The notes under the pieces: generated by a model
Databases searched by the model: none
Told to the model about the DNA's origin: nothing
What the model saw: the letters and a program-made list of their open reading frames with translations, nothing else
Part shown: positions 1-5,681 of the stretch, one piece after another
Position numbering within the stretch: the first letter of the stretch is position 1
How the letters are laid out: each line of letters opens with the position of its first letter
Translations under genes and position numbers: made by a program
DNA from: an uncultured Muribaculaceae bacterium
GTDB lineage: Bacteria > Bacteroidota > Bacteroidia > Bacteroidales > Muribaculaceae
Direction of reading: 5' to 3'
NCBI GenBank assembly: GCA_910578365.1
Contig: CAJTRC010000064.1
Location: forward strand, 1-13,924
DNA length: 13,924 nt

Positions 1-75
1 CTGTACTATCTTTTCCTGTGCCATAACATTGAATGTCAGAATGCTGAATATTGAGATTAAAATAATTCGGCTCAT
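1..75 (-). CDS. 5' end of a secreted protein (partial, runs off the left edge)
   Basis: An ATG at 75 on the minus strand opens 25 codons with no stop before the window edge. They begin MSRIILISIFSILTFNVMAQ and continue EKIVQ. This is a typical Sec signal peptide: a short basic start (R3), a hydrophobic core at about residues 4-18, and a likely cleavage site in VMA|QE, the A|Q pattern common in Bacteroidales. The start lies 9 bp downstream of the alcohol dehydrogenase stop on the same strand, so the two genes are probably co-transcribed. Too little of the mature protein is visible to name a family. That it is an exported protein is inferred from the signal peptide alone. Confidence 0.7.
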   Translation of the reverse strand, partial: MSRIILISIFSILTFNVMAQEKIVQ

Positions 76-84
76 AAAATATTA

Positions 85-1251
85 TTAAAGACTTTGACGT
101 AACACTTCGATTACATCCTCACGGGTAAGAATTACATAGCTGCTTTCGTTGATGGGGCACGCATCTGCCATGCCTTCGAGCTGCGACGCATCGGCACCGC
201 AAGCCGTGATGTCCATGGCCAATCCCAGTTCCCGCATCCATGCCTCCATACGTGCGAGTCCTTCCAGCGCTATTTCCTTGTCCGTCTTTCCGGCCGGAAC
301 AATATCCCACACGGCGGTTGCAAGCCGGCGGAATTTCTTCACCGCCTCTTCGGAACGCCCGATGAGCAGACGGTAATAAGCCCCGCTGACAGCCGAAAGC
401 GTATGCCCGTGGGTGGCGTCGGTATAGGCGGCTACGGCCTGTCCCAGCATGTGTACCATCCAGTCGGTGGGTTTACCGCAGGCGAGAAGCCCGTTCAAAG
501 CCCATGTCGCAGTCCACATGATGTTGCTGCGTGCTTCGTAATCCTCCGGATTGCCGAGCACTTTCCGGGAACTGACAACCAGGGAGCGCATCAGCCCTTC
601 GGCAATGTAATCGCTCGTATTATCATCCGATCCTGAAAGGTATTGTTCCAATATGTGCGACATGATGTCGTATATGCCGGCCACCGTATGGTGTTCGGGC
701 ACTGTATAGGTGTAAACCGGATTTAGAATTGAGAAATCGGGATTGCGGAAGTAATAGAACTTCTTACGGTTTTCGCTGTGATTGGAGATTACAGAACAAC
801 TGTCCATTTCCGAACCCGTTCCAGCCATAGTGAGCACGCAGCCGACCGGAATCCACCGGCAGGTCATTTCCCCGAAGTTATTGAAATAATATTCCCACGG
901 GTCATGCTCGCAGTAGGTAGAACCGGCTACCGCCTTGCAATAGTCGCAGACGGAACCTCCACCGACGGCAAGGATAAAATCCACCGCCTCTTTTCTTGCG
1001 AGTGCCACGCCCTCCATCACCTTTTCGATGGTGGGATTGGGCATGACACCCGACAGTTCGACTATCTGTTTGCCAGCTTTGTGCAGCTCTGTCAGTACCG
1101 CATCGTAAATACCGTTCCGGCGGATGGAGCCGCCACCGTACACCAGCATTACTTTTTCTCCGTACTTGCCCAGTTCTTTACTCAAATTCTCCAACGAGTT
1201 TTCTCCGAAGTATAATTTCGTAGGGTTGTGAAAAGTGAAATTGCCTATCAT
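85..1251 (-). CDS. Iron-containing alcohol dehydrogenase, YqhD/butanol dehydrogenase type
   Basis: This 388-residue group III (iron-dependent) alcohol dehydrogenase should reduce aldehydes to alcohols, or the reverse, with NAD(P)H in the cytoplasm. The N-terminal nucleotide-binding half carries a YGGGS loop at 38-42, the form seen in NADPH-preferring YqhD-like enzymes, and a second GGGSVCDYCKA motif at 97-107. The helical C-terminal half carries the metal ligands D195, H199, H267 and H281, which line up almost exactly with those of E. coli YqhD. Length is normal for the family (about 385-390). The start is supported by the family-typical opening NFTFHNPTKLYFG. A TAnnTTTG box lies about 36 bp upstream, with a palindromic motif cluster behind it, so the gene has its own promoter and probably a dedicated regulator. 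The true substrate cannot be read from sequence. The protein is cysteine-rich for this family (for example C102, C105, C114, C131, C138). Confidence 0.93.
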   Translation of the reverse strand: MIGNFTFHNPTKLYFGENSLENLSKELGKYGEKVMLVYGGGSIRRNGIYDAVLTELHKAGKQIVELSGVMPNPTIEKVMEGVALARKEAVDFILAVGGGSVCDYCKAVAGSTYCEHDPWEYYFNNFGEMTCRWIPVGCVLTMAGTGSEMDSCSVISNHSENRKKFYYFRNPDFSILNPVYTYTVPEHHTVAGIYDIMSHILEQYLSGSDDNTSDYIAEGLMRSLVVSSRKVLGNPEDYEARSNIMWTATWALNGLLACGKPTDWMVHMLGQAVAAYTDATHGHTLSAVSGAYYRLLIGRSEEAVKKFRRLATAVWDIVPAGKTDKEIALEGLARMEAWMRELGLAMDITACGADASQLEGMADACPINESSYVILTREDVIEVLRQSL

Positions 1252-1286
1252 CTCAATTTGTTTTTAAGTTATTTCTTTTGATAATG

Positions 1287-1294
1287 CAAAATTA
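1287..1294 (-). promoter_or_regulatory. Bacteroidota -7 box (TAATTTTG) for the alcohol dehydrogenase gene
   Basis: On the minus strand this reads TAATTTTG, an exact match to the Bacteroides -7 consensus TAnnTTTG. It sits 35 bp before the ATG at 1251, giving a predicted leader of about 30 nt. I see no good TTTG at -33. Its place is taken by the palindromic motif cluster at 1292-1358, which would fit a promoter that depends on an activator or is blocked by a repressor. Confidence 0.55.
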
Positions 1295-1358
1295 CCGAAT
1301 TTACATGACGACCGACTTACCGTTAAGTTGGTAACTTGTATCATTTTTACCGAATTTA
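1292..1358. promoter_or_regulatory. Operator-like cluster of TTACC/GGTAA motifs upstream of the alcohol dehydrogenase
   Basis: TTACC occurs at 1292-1296, 1317-1321 and 1347-1351, and its inverse GGTAA at 1330-1334. The first and third copies belong to an identical 12-bp direct repeat, TTACCGAATTTA, at 1292-1303 and 1347-1358, exactly 55 bp apart. Between them lies a palindrome, AAGTT-GGT-AACTT, at 1325-1337. The cluster covers the -7 box and upstream region of the dehydrogenase promoter, so binding of a dimeric regulator is likely. The shape recalls HxlR/MarR-type operators, but the regulator is a guess and none is encoded in the window. Confidence 0.5.
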
Positions 1359-1395
1359 ATACACCTTACATTCAGATATGTGATTGTAATAATTT

Positions 1396-1492
1396 GTAGT
1401 AGCGACGGCGTCCGGCTGTCGTTCACAAGCAAGGGTATTATATCGTTTAACACCTTTGTCCGCGAACGACAGCCGGACGCCGTCACTACTAT
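1396..1492. repeat. Inverted pair of REP-like palindromes (BIME-like element)
   Basis: The arms 1396-1424 and 1464-1492 are reverse complements over 29 bp except for two positions, with a 39-bp middle. Each arm is itself a REP-like unit: GTAG, one variable base (C or T), then an imperfect hairpin GACGGC-GTCCG-GCTGTC. GTAG followed by an imperfect palindrome is the known layout of REP sequences moved by RAYT (TnpA-REP) transposases, and two units in inverted orientation make a BIME. The element lies in a 393-bp gene-poor stretch between the M18 aminopeptidase and the alcohol dehydrogenase. As RNA it could also act as a transcription barrier or 3'-end stabiliser for the upstream operon. No RAYT gene is in the window. 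Confidence 0.7.
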
Positions 1493-1533
1493 CTGTAGGA
1501 GTTATTGCCTGAACATTTTCGCAAGCGCCGAGT

Positions 1534-1629
1534 TCAGACGTATTTGGCGAACGCATCACCGAGCGTACCGGCCTGCAGGCAGAACACTGCCGCCAATACC
1601 ATCAGTAGCGAAATAATTATTTTTTTCAT
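1534..1629 (-). CDS. 31-codon ORF, signal-peptide-like; probable stump of a secreted protein
   Basis: A minus-strand ATG at 1629 begins 15 bp after the M18 aminopeptidase stop. The ORF opens MKKIIISLLMVLAAVFCLQA and continues GTLGDAFAKYV before a TGA at 1534-1536. Residues 2-20 form a near-perfect Sec signal peptide: two lysines, a hydrophobic core and a small residue at the likely cleavage site. That leaves only about 11 mature residues, too few for an ordinary secreted protein. The likeliest reading is a gene cut short, with its remainder lost; the REP pair starts 42 bp further on. The GDAFAKY segment faintly recalls the N-terminus of small secreted DUF4252-type proteins, but this is weak. 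It could instead be a genuine small membrane peptide expressed from the operon. Confidence 0.45.
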   Translation of the reverse strand: MKKIIISLLMVLAAVFCLQAGTLGDAFAKYV

Positions 1630-1644
1630 AAATATAAACTGTTA

Positions 1645-2940
1645 TCATATGTTGTAGAATTCGGTAAACGCATCGACTATGTACGCGTGGTCGGCCACTG
1701 AGGCGGTTTCGCGCACCGAGTGCATGGCCCATATGGCTGCGCCCATGTCGACACCGCGCAGTGGTATCTGCGAGGTCAGTATGTTGCCCAGGGTCGAACC
1801 GCCGGCCACATCGCTGTGATTTACAAAATACTGCACAGGCACTCCGGCTCGCTCGCAGATAGCGCGGAACACGGCGGCAGAGTCGGCGTCAGTCATGTAT
1901 TTGCAGTTGGCGTTAATTTTTATCACGGGTCCGTCGCCCAGAGCCGGATGATTGGTGGGGTCCTGCTTCTCCACGTAGTTGGGATGCACGGCGTGTGCAT
2001 TGTCGGCCGACACCATAAAAGAGTTTGCCACCGCCTGCTGATACGAAATTTCGTCGCCGCCCTTTGCTTCGACCACACGGCGCAGTACCATGTCGAGTAT
2101 TGGCGATGCCGCACCCTGCTTTGTGCCCGAGCCGGTTTCCTCGTTGTCAAATATAGCCAGTACTCGTGTACGGCTTCCGGCTGGGTCAGTGGCAAGCAGA
2201 GCTGTCAGTCCGGCATGTACCATGCTGAGGTCGTCGAGCCGCCCGGAACTGATAAATTCGTTGTCGGCGCCGAAGGTGCATGCCTTGGTGGTATCGTATA
2301 GAGTGAGGTCGAAGTCAAGAATGTCGCTGATATCGCAGCCGCATTCGTTGGCTATGAGTTTCAGCAGAAAGTTGTCGGCCTCCATGTCGGCGTTAAGTTT
2401 GGCCAGCACCGGCAGCATGTCTTTTTGCTTCGACAGCGGGTTGCCCTCGTTGACCTGGCGGTTGAAATGTATTGCCAGGTGTGGTATTGTCAGGAGAGGA
2501 CGGTCGATTTTCATTGTAATGATTTCGGGCCGCAGGGGGTCGGCGTCGTTGCGCAGTATCACCCTGCCGGAAATCGACAGCGGACGGTCGAACCAGGTGT
2601 AGAGTATCGGGCCGCCGTATACCTCGGTGTTGAGTTTGAGTATACGTCCGGGGCACATCATCTCGGCGTGCGGTTTGATGCGGAAACCGGGCGAATCGGA
2701 ATGCGCCGATATGATTTTGAAGCCTTCGGATGCTTCGCCATCGCCTACTATGAAGGCAATCAGGGCCGAACCGTTCACGGTATAGTAGTACTTACCGCCT
2801 GCTTCCAGGGCGTCGCGGTTACGGAAGTCAAGACACACAAAGCCTTCGCCTTCGAGGCGCTCGGCCAGATTGCGTACTGCCAGGAAATTACACGGGCTGG
2901 CGTCGAGGAAGTCGCTGAGGTCGCGGGTAAGAGGAGTCAT
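1645..2940 (-). CDS. apeB: M18 family metallo-aminopeptidase
   Basis: This 431-residue cytosolic zinc aminopeptidase belongs to family M18 (aspartyl aminopeptidase-like), which removes N-terminal residues, classically acidic ones, from peptides. The dinuclear zinc site is complete: H80 in SAHSDSPG, D236 in GRLDDLSM, the E267-E268 pair in FDNEETGSG (E267 the general base), D313 in SADNAHAVHPN and H375 in NHSDVAGGSTLG. The dimerisation/lid domain typical of M18 lies at about residues 90-225. Length matches bacterial members (about 430). There is no signal peptide. It is the last full gene of the yicC-gmk-nadD-DUF5063 operon, 39 bp after the DUF5063 stop, and its leader consists largely of heptamer repeats. 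Substrate preference is not shown by the sequence, and the symbol follows general use for bacterial M18 enzymes. Confidence 0.95.
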   Translation of the reverse strand: MTPLTRDLSDFLDASPCNFLAVRNLAERLEGEGFVCLDFRNRDALEAGGKYYYTVNGSALIAFIVGDGEASEGFKIISAHSDSPGFRIKPHAEMMCPGRILKLNTEVYGGPILYTWFDRPLSISGRVILRNDADPLRPEIITMKIDRPLLTIPHLAIHFNRQVNEGNPLSKQKDMLPVLAKLNADMEADNFLLKLIANECGCDISDILDFDLTLYDTTKACTFGADNEFISSGRLDDLSMVHAGLTALLATDPAGSRTRVLAIFDNEETGSGTKQGAASPILDMVLRRVVEAKGGDEISYQQAVANSFMVSADNAHAVHPNYVEKQDPTNHPALGDGPVIKINANCKYMTDADSAAVFRAICERAGVPVQYFVNHSDVAGGSTLGNILTSQIPLRGVDMGAAIWAMHSVRETASVADHAYIVDAFTEFYNI

Positions 2941-2946
2941 ATCAAT

Positions 2947-2974
2947 GTTTAATGTTTAAGGTTTAAGGTTTAGG
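2947..2974. repeat. Four tandem heptamers in the leader of the M18 aminopeptidase gene
   Basis: On the plus strand the units are GTTTAAT, GTTTAAG, GTTTAAG and GTTTAGG. Read on the minus strand they give repeated TTAAAC ending 6 bp before the aminopeptidase ATG, so they fill the 5' side of its translation-initiation region. The A-rich spacing may serve for ribosome recruitment, which in Bacteroidota depends little on Shine-Dalgarno pairing. Copy number could vary by slippage. Confidence 0.7.
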
Positions 2975-2979
2975 GGGGC

Positions 2980-3465
2980 TTAATACTTTATATTATTCAG
3001 GGCTCGCAGCACGTTGCACAGGGGCTTGCTCCAGTAGGAACCGAAGTCTTCCTTTACTGCAGCAAGAGCTTCGGCAGCAAGGTCGTCGGGGGCGTCGCGT
3101 ACGGTGTCGATAAAGTTGTACAACACCTGGAAAATGTCGGCAAGCCCTTCGGCCACACTGGCTGCGATAGGGGTGTCGGAGTACTTCATGTCCTCCTCAA
3201 ATACCTCCAGGTAGGCATCGTCCTCGCCCAGCACCTCTTCCATGGCCCTGCGCACCGACTCATAGTAGTCTTCGTCGAGGGCCTCGGCTATGTAGGCATC
3301 TGGCTCGCTGATGTCGGCCGAAAGGTCGGAGGCGGTGATGTACAGGCGCGGCAGCAGACGCAGCATGGAGTCGACAAAGCCGTCGTGGCCGCTTTCGCGG
3401 GCGTTTTCCACTGCGGCGCAATATTCGTTGCAGAGGGCTATGAAAGCCAATGAATTGGGTGTCAT
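2980..3465 (-). CDS. DUF5063 family protein, function unknown
   Basis: A 161-residue acidic, predicted all-helical soluble protein without signal peptide or membrane segment. The opening LAFIALCNEYCAAVEN, the central acidic stretch (DEDYYESVRRAMEEVLGEDDAYL in pieces) and the DIFQVLYNFIDTVRD segment fit the DUF5063 family of Bacteroidota. No catalytic residues are known to me for this family. The ATG overlaps the nadD stop by four bases (ATGA), which makes translational coupling likely. Its product is therefore expected in proportion to NadD. Position between nadD and an aminopeptidase in a nucleotide/NAD operon suggests a housekeeping role, but a specific function cannot be inferred. Confidence 0.85.
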   Translation of the reverse strand: MTPNSLAFIALCNEYCAAVENARESGHDGFVDSMLRLLPRLYITASDLSADISEPDAYIAEALDEDYYESVRRAMEEVLGEDDAYLEVFEEDMKYSDTPIAASVAEGLADIFQVLYNFIDTVRDAPDDLAAEALAAVKEDFGSYWSKPLCNVLRALNNIKY

Positions 3466-4064
3466 TTCTTAGAGCTCTTTATCTGGTATAAGCCGTTTTC
3501 ACGGATGTATTTGCTTACTGCCTGAGGCACGAAGAAACTCAGGTCTTTGCCTCGGGCTATGGCATCGCGCACGAAAGTACTCGACAGGTTCACCATAGGT
3601 GCTTCCACCACCTCGATGCCGTCGGCATTAGGGTTTTCGACCGGAAATCCCGGGCGCGGATACACTATCACGCCGTAGTCGTCGAGTATTCGCTGGTAAT
3701 CGCGCCAGCTGTCGAAGGTCTGCCAGTTGTCGCTGCCTATTACCAGCTTGAACTGTTTTCGCGGGTATCGCTGGCTTAGCAGGTCGAGGGTGTCGATGGT
3801 GTAGCTCGGGCGCGGCATGGATAGTTCTATATCGCAGATTTCGAGCCCGGTAGCGCCTTTCAGGGCTATGTTGAGCATCTGCAGGCGCTTCATATCGGGC
3901 AACAGACGCGATGGGTCTTTAAGAGGATTGCGCGGCGACAATGTCAGCCATACCTCGTCGACGTAGCCCCACTGGGCCAGATACGATGCCAACATCAGAT
4001 GGCCATTGTGTACAGGGTTGAACGAGCCGCCGAATATGCCGATACATTCCTTTTCTTCGTCCAT
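3462..4064 (-). CDS. nadD: Nicotinate-nucleotide adenylyltransferase
   Basis: NadD transfers AMP from ATP to nicotinate mononucleotide to give deamido-NAD, the penultimate step of NAD synthesis, in the cytoplasm. The 200-residue protein has the nucleotidyltransferase signature GIFGGSFNPVHNGH at 9-22 with the HxGH-type NGH, the substrate-side SYTIDTL at 87-93, IGSDNW at 109-114, and the SSTFVR form of the ISSTxIR motif at 161-166. Length is normal. The start codon shares one base with the gmk stop (TGATG) and its own stop overlaps the next gene by four bases, so it is translationally coupled on both sides. The N-terminus has a short acidic lead (MDEEKE) before the fold starts. Confidence 0.96.
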   Translation of the reverse strand: MDEEKECIGIFGGSFNPVHNGHLMLASYLAQWGYVDEVWLTLSPRNPLKDPSRLLPDMKRLQMLNIALKGATGLEICDIELSMPRPSYTIDTLDLLSQRYPRKQFKLVIGSDNWQTFDSWRDYQRILDDYGVIVYPRPGFPVENPNADGIEVVEAPMVNLSSTFVRDAIARGKDLSFFVPQAVSKYIRENGLYQIKSSKK

Positions 4065-4630
4065 CAGCCTATTGTTTTTGCTATGATGTCGTGGGCCTCG
4101 GCCACGGCTTTGTCGAGATTGTCATTCACCACCACACAGTCGAACTGCGGAGCCTGCGAAATCTCGTAGCCGGCACGGTCCACTCTCTGGTCGATAACCT
4201 CGGGAGAGTCAGTGCCGCGGCCTTCGAGGCGGCGGCGCAGTTCGTCGATGCTCGGCGGTTGCACAAACAGAGTGAAGGCACGGTCGCCGTAGATTTTCTT
4301 TACATTGATGCCGCCGTTGACATCAATATCGAGTATCACGTTCTCGCCGCGGGCAATGGCGTTGTCGATTTCGCTGCGCAGGGTGCCGTAATAACGGCCC
4401 GGATACACTTCCTCCCACTCTATGAACTTGCCTGCAGCCACGGCATCGCGAAATTCGGCAGTCGACAAAAAGTGGTAATGCACACCGTTTTCCTCACCCT
4501 GACGCGGCTGGCGGTTGGTGGCCGAAACTGAAAAGCGCATGTTGAGGTCGCCACCGTCGAACAAACGGCCTATGATTGTCGACTTGCCGCAGCCCGATGG
4601 CGCCGAGATTACTATGATTTTGCCTTCCAT
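4064..4630 (-). CDS. gmk: Guanylate kinase
   Basis: Gmk phosphorylates GMP to GDP with ATP, an essential step for GTP and dGTP supply. The 188-residue protein shows the P-loop SAPSGCGKST at 9-18, the GMP-binding segment SVSATNRQPRQGE at 34-46 with HYHF at 51-54, the VYPGRYYGT segment at 75-83, and the Walker-B-like ILDIDVNGG at 99-107. Small departures from the common consensus are TNR instead of TTR at 38-40 and VNGG instead of VQGA. Both look tolerable. It is slightly shorter than E. coli Gmk (about 207). It starts 1 bp after the yicC stop and overlaps nadD by one base. The yicC-gmk pairing is a widely conserved bacterial gene order, which supports both calls. Confidence 0.97.
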   Translation of the reverse strand: MEGKIIVISAPSGCGKSTIIGRLFDGGDLNMRFSVSATNRQPRQGEENGVHYHFLSTAEFRDAVAAGKFIEWEEVYPGRYYGTLRSEIDNAIARGENVILDIDVNGGINVKKIYGDRAFTLFVQPPSIDELRRRLEGRGTDSPEVIDQRVDRAGYEISQAPQFDCVVVNDNLDKAVAEAHDIIAKTIG

Positions 4631-4631
4631 A

Positions 4632-5513
4632 TTATAATACGTTGAGTACCTGTTCTTTTATCTGTTCCAGTTCGTCTTTCATCATCACCACTATGCGCTG
4701 CATCTGTGCGTGGTTCGATTTCGAACCGAGTGTGTTTATCTCGCGGCCCATTTCCTGCGATATAAAACCGAGTTTCTTACCCTGGCCGGGAGAGGCTGAG
4801 TTCATGGTTTCGATAAAGTAGCTCAGATGCTGTGCCAGACGCTGTTTCTCTTCGTTGACGTCGAGTTTTTCGATGTAGAAAATCATTTCCTGCTCCAGGC
4901 GTCCTTTATCAATCTCTACCGATGGAATCTTGGCTAACGCCTCTTCAAGGCGCATGCGCACTTTTTCCACGCGCTCATTTTCGAAAGGCTCAATCTGTCC
5001 GAGCAGTTCCGAAATGCGTCTGATTCGTTCGGCAAAGAAACCCTCGAGTTTTCGGCCTTCGACACGGCGGTACTCCATCAGCGCTTCGGTGGCCTCGACG
5101 CCCACTCGCAGCATTGCTGCCGCTTCCTCGTCGGTAGCCTCGGCACTGTCGTTATCGGCCTTGAGCGAGTCGGAGAAGCGCAGCAACACCGAATACCAAT
5201 CGGCCGGTTCGGGAATACCGAGTTCTTCCGATGCCTCGATAAACTGGCTTTTGTACATCTTCATAGCCTCTATGTTGAGATGATTGGAGGTTTCGTTGCC
5301 AAGGTTCTCCACAGTCAGCTGCATGTCGGCTTTTCCGCGCTGCAGTATATGACCCGCCTGCTGGCGCAAATCAAGTTCAAGATGGCGGAATACCGACGGC
5401 ACACGAACTGCCAAATCGAGCTGTTTGGAATTCAGCGACTTTACTTCTGCTGTAATTTTTTTATTGCCGACTTCAGCTACAGCTTTTCCGAAGCCGGTCA
5501 TTGACAATAGCAT
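4632..5513 (-). CDS. yicC: YicC/YloC family endoribonuclease
   Basis: A 293-residue protein of the YicC family, whose E. coli and Bacillus members have been reported to be endoribonucleases acting on RNAs. The N-terminal YicC_N domain begins MLLSMTGFGKA and covers roughly residues 1-155. The C-terminal DUF1732 domain ends with the family signature MGREINTLGSKS at 255-266, then a helix to the C-terminus. The region at about 150-240 is rich in Glu, Lys and Arg and predicted helical. Length is normal (about 290). The ATG at 5513 is preferred over the internal ATG at codon 5 because family members usually carry a few residues before SMTGFG. It is the first gene of the minus-strand operon, with a TAnnTTTG box about 57 bp upstream. 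Confidence 0.95.
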   Translation of the reverse strand: MLLSMTGFGKAVAEVGNKKITAEVKSLNSKQLDLAVRVPSVFRHLELDLRQQAGHILQRGKADMQLTVENLGNETSNHLNIEAMKMYKSQFIEASEELGIPEPADWYSVLLRFSDSLKADNDSAEATDEEAAAMLRVGVEATEALMEYRRVEGRKLEGFFAERIRRISELLGQIEPFENERVEKVRMRLEEALAKIPSVEIDKGRLEQEMIFYIEKLDVNEEKQRLAQHLSYFIETMNSASPGQGKKLGFISQEMGREINTLGSKSNHAQMQRIVVMMKDELEQIKEQVLNVL

Positions 5514-5570
5514 ATATGTAAGAGTTTGTTTCGTTAAAGTTCACAGCCACTCCGTGCGGCTCTTCAGTTG

Positions 5571-5578
5571 CAAAGATA
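5571..5578 (-). promoter_or_regulatory. -7 box (TATCTTTG) for the yicC-gmk-nadD operon
   Basis: The minus strand reads TATCTTTG, an exact TAnnTTTG match, 57 bp before the yicC ATG, giving a predicted leader of about 50 nt. No TTTG at the expected -33 spacing is visible, so the promoter may be weak or rely on the upstream A/T tracts. The leader contains a small imperfect hairpin (GCCGCAC-GGA-GTGGC on the minus strand) of unknown meaning. Confidence 0.5.
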
Positions 5579-5602
5579 AAGAACTTCGGCGGATTTTGAG
5601 TG

Positions 5603-5629
5603 TTTTTTAACAAAAAAATCAAAAAAAAA
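5603..5629. promoter_or_regulatory. Phased A/T tracts between divergent yicC and tsaB
   Basis: A run of six T (5603-5608), seven A (5612-5618) and nine A (5621-5629) have centres about 10 bp apart, i.e. on one helical face. Such phasing predicts intrinsically bent DNA. The tracts lie just upstream of the predicted tsaB promoter, where an UP-like element would act. Confidence 0.4.
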
Positions 5630-5640
5630 TCGCTTTACAC

Positions 5641-5673
5641 ATTGGTTTATGTGAGTCTTAAATTGTAACTTTG
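5641..5673 (+). promoter_or_regulatory. Promoter of tsaB-fumarase: ATTG at -33 and TAACTTTG at -7
   Basis: TAACTTTG at 5666-5673 matches TAnnTTTG exactly, and ATTG at 5641-5644 lies 21 bp upstream, within the usual Bacteroides spacing for a -33 element. The predicted transcription start, a few bases past the box, falls at about 5677-5681, at or just before the tsaB ATG at 5682. The transcript would have almost no leader. Confidence 0.6.
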
Positions 5674-5681
5674 CATTTATT

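Noticed and set aside
1366..1389. TTACA...TGTAA inverted repeat with a 14-base spacer
   Set aside because: Arms of only five bases in A/T-rich sequence are expected by chance, and no promoter box is placed to use it.
1396..1492. The inverted repeat as a simple Rho-independent terminator
   Set aside because: There is no T-run after either arm and the loop is 39 bases. The GTAG foot and the internal hairpin in each arm are better explained as a REP pair, though a terminator side-role is possible.
1301..1616. Three overlapping short frames (about 61-78 codons) across the REP region on both strands
   Set aside because: They share near-identical peptide pieces such as SDGVRLSF only because they read through the two arms of the inverted repeat. 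No family or start context supports them.
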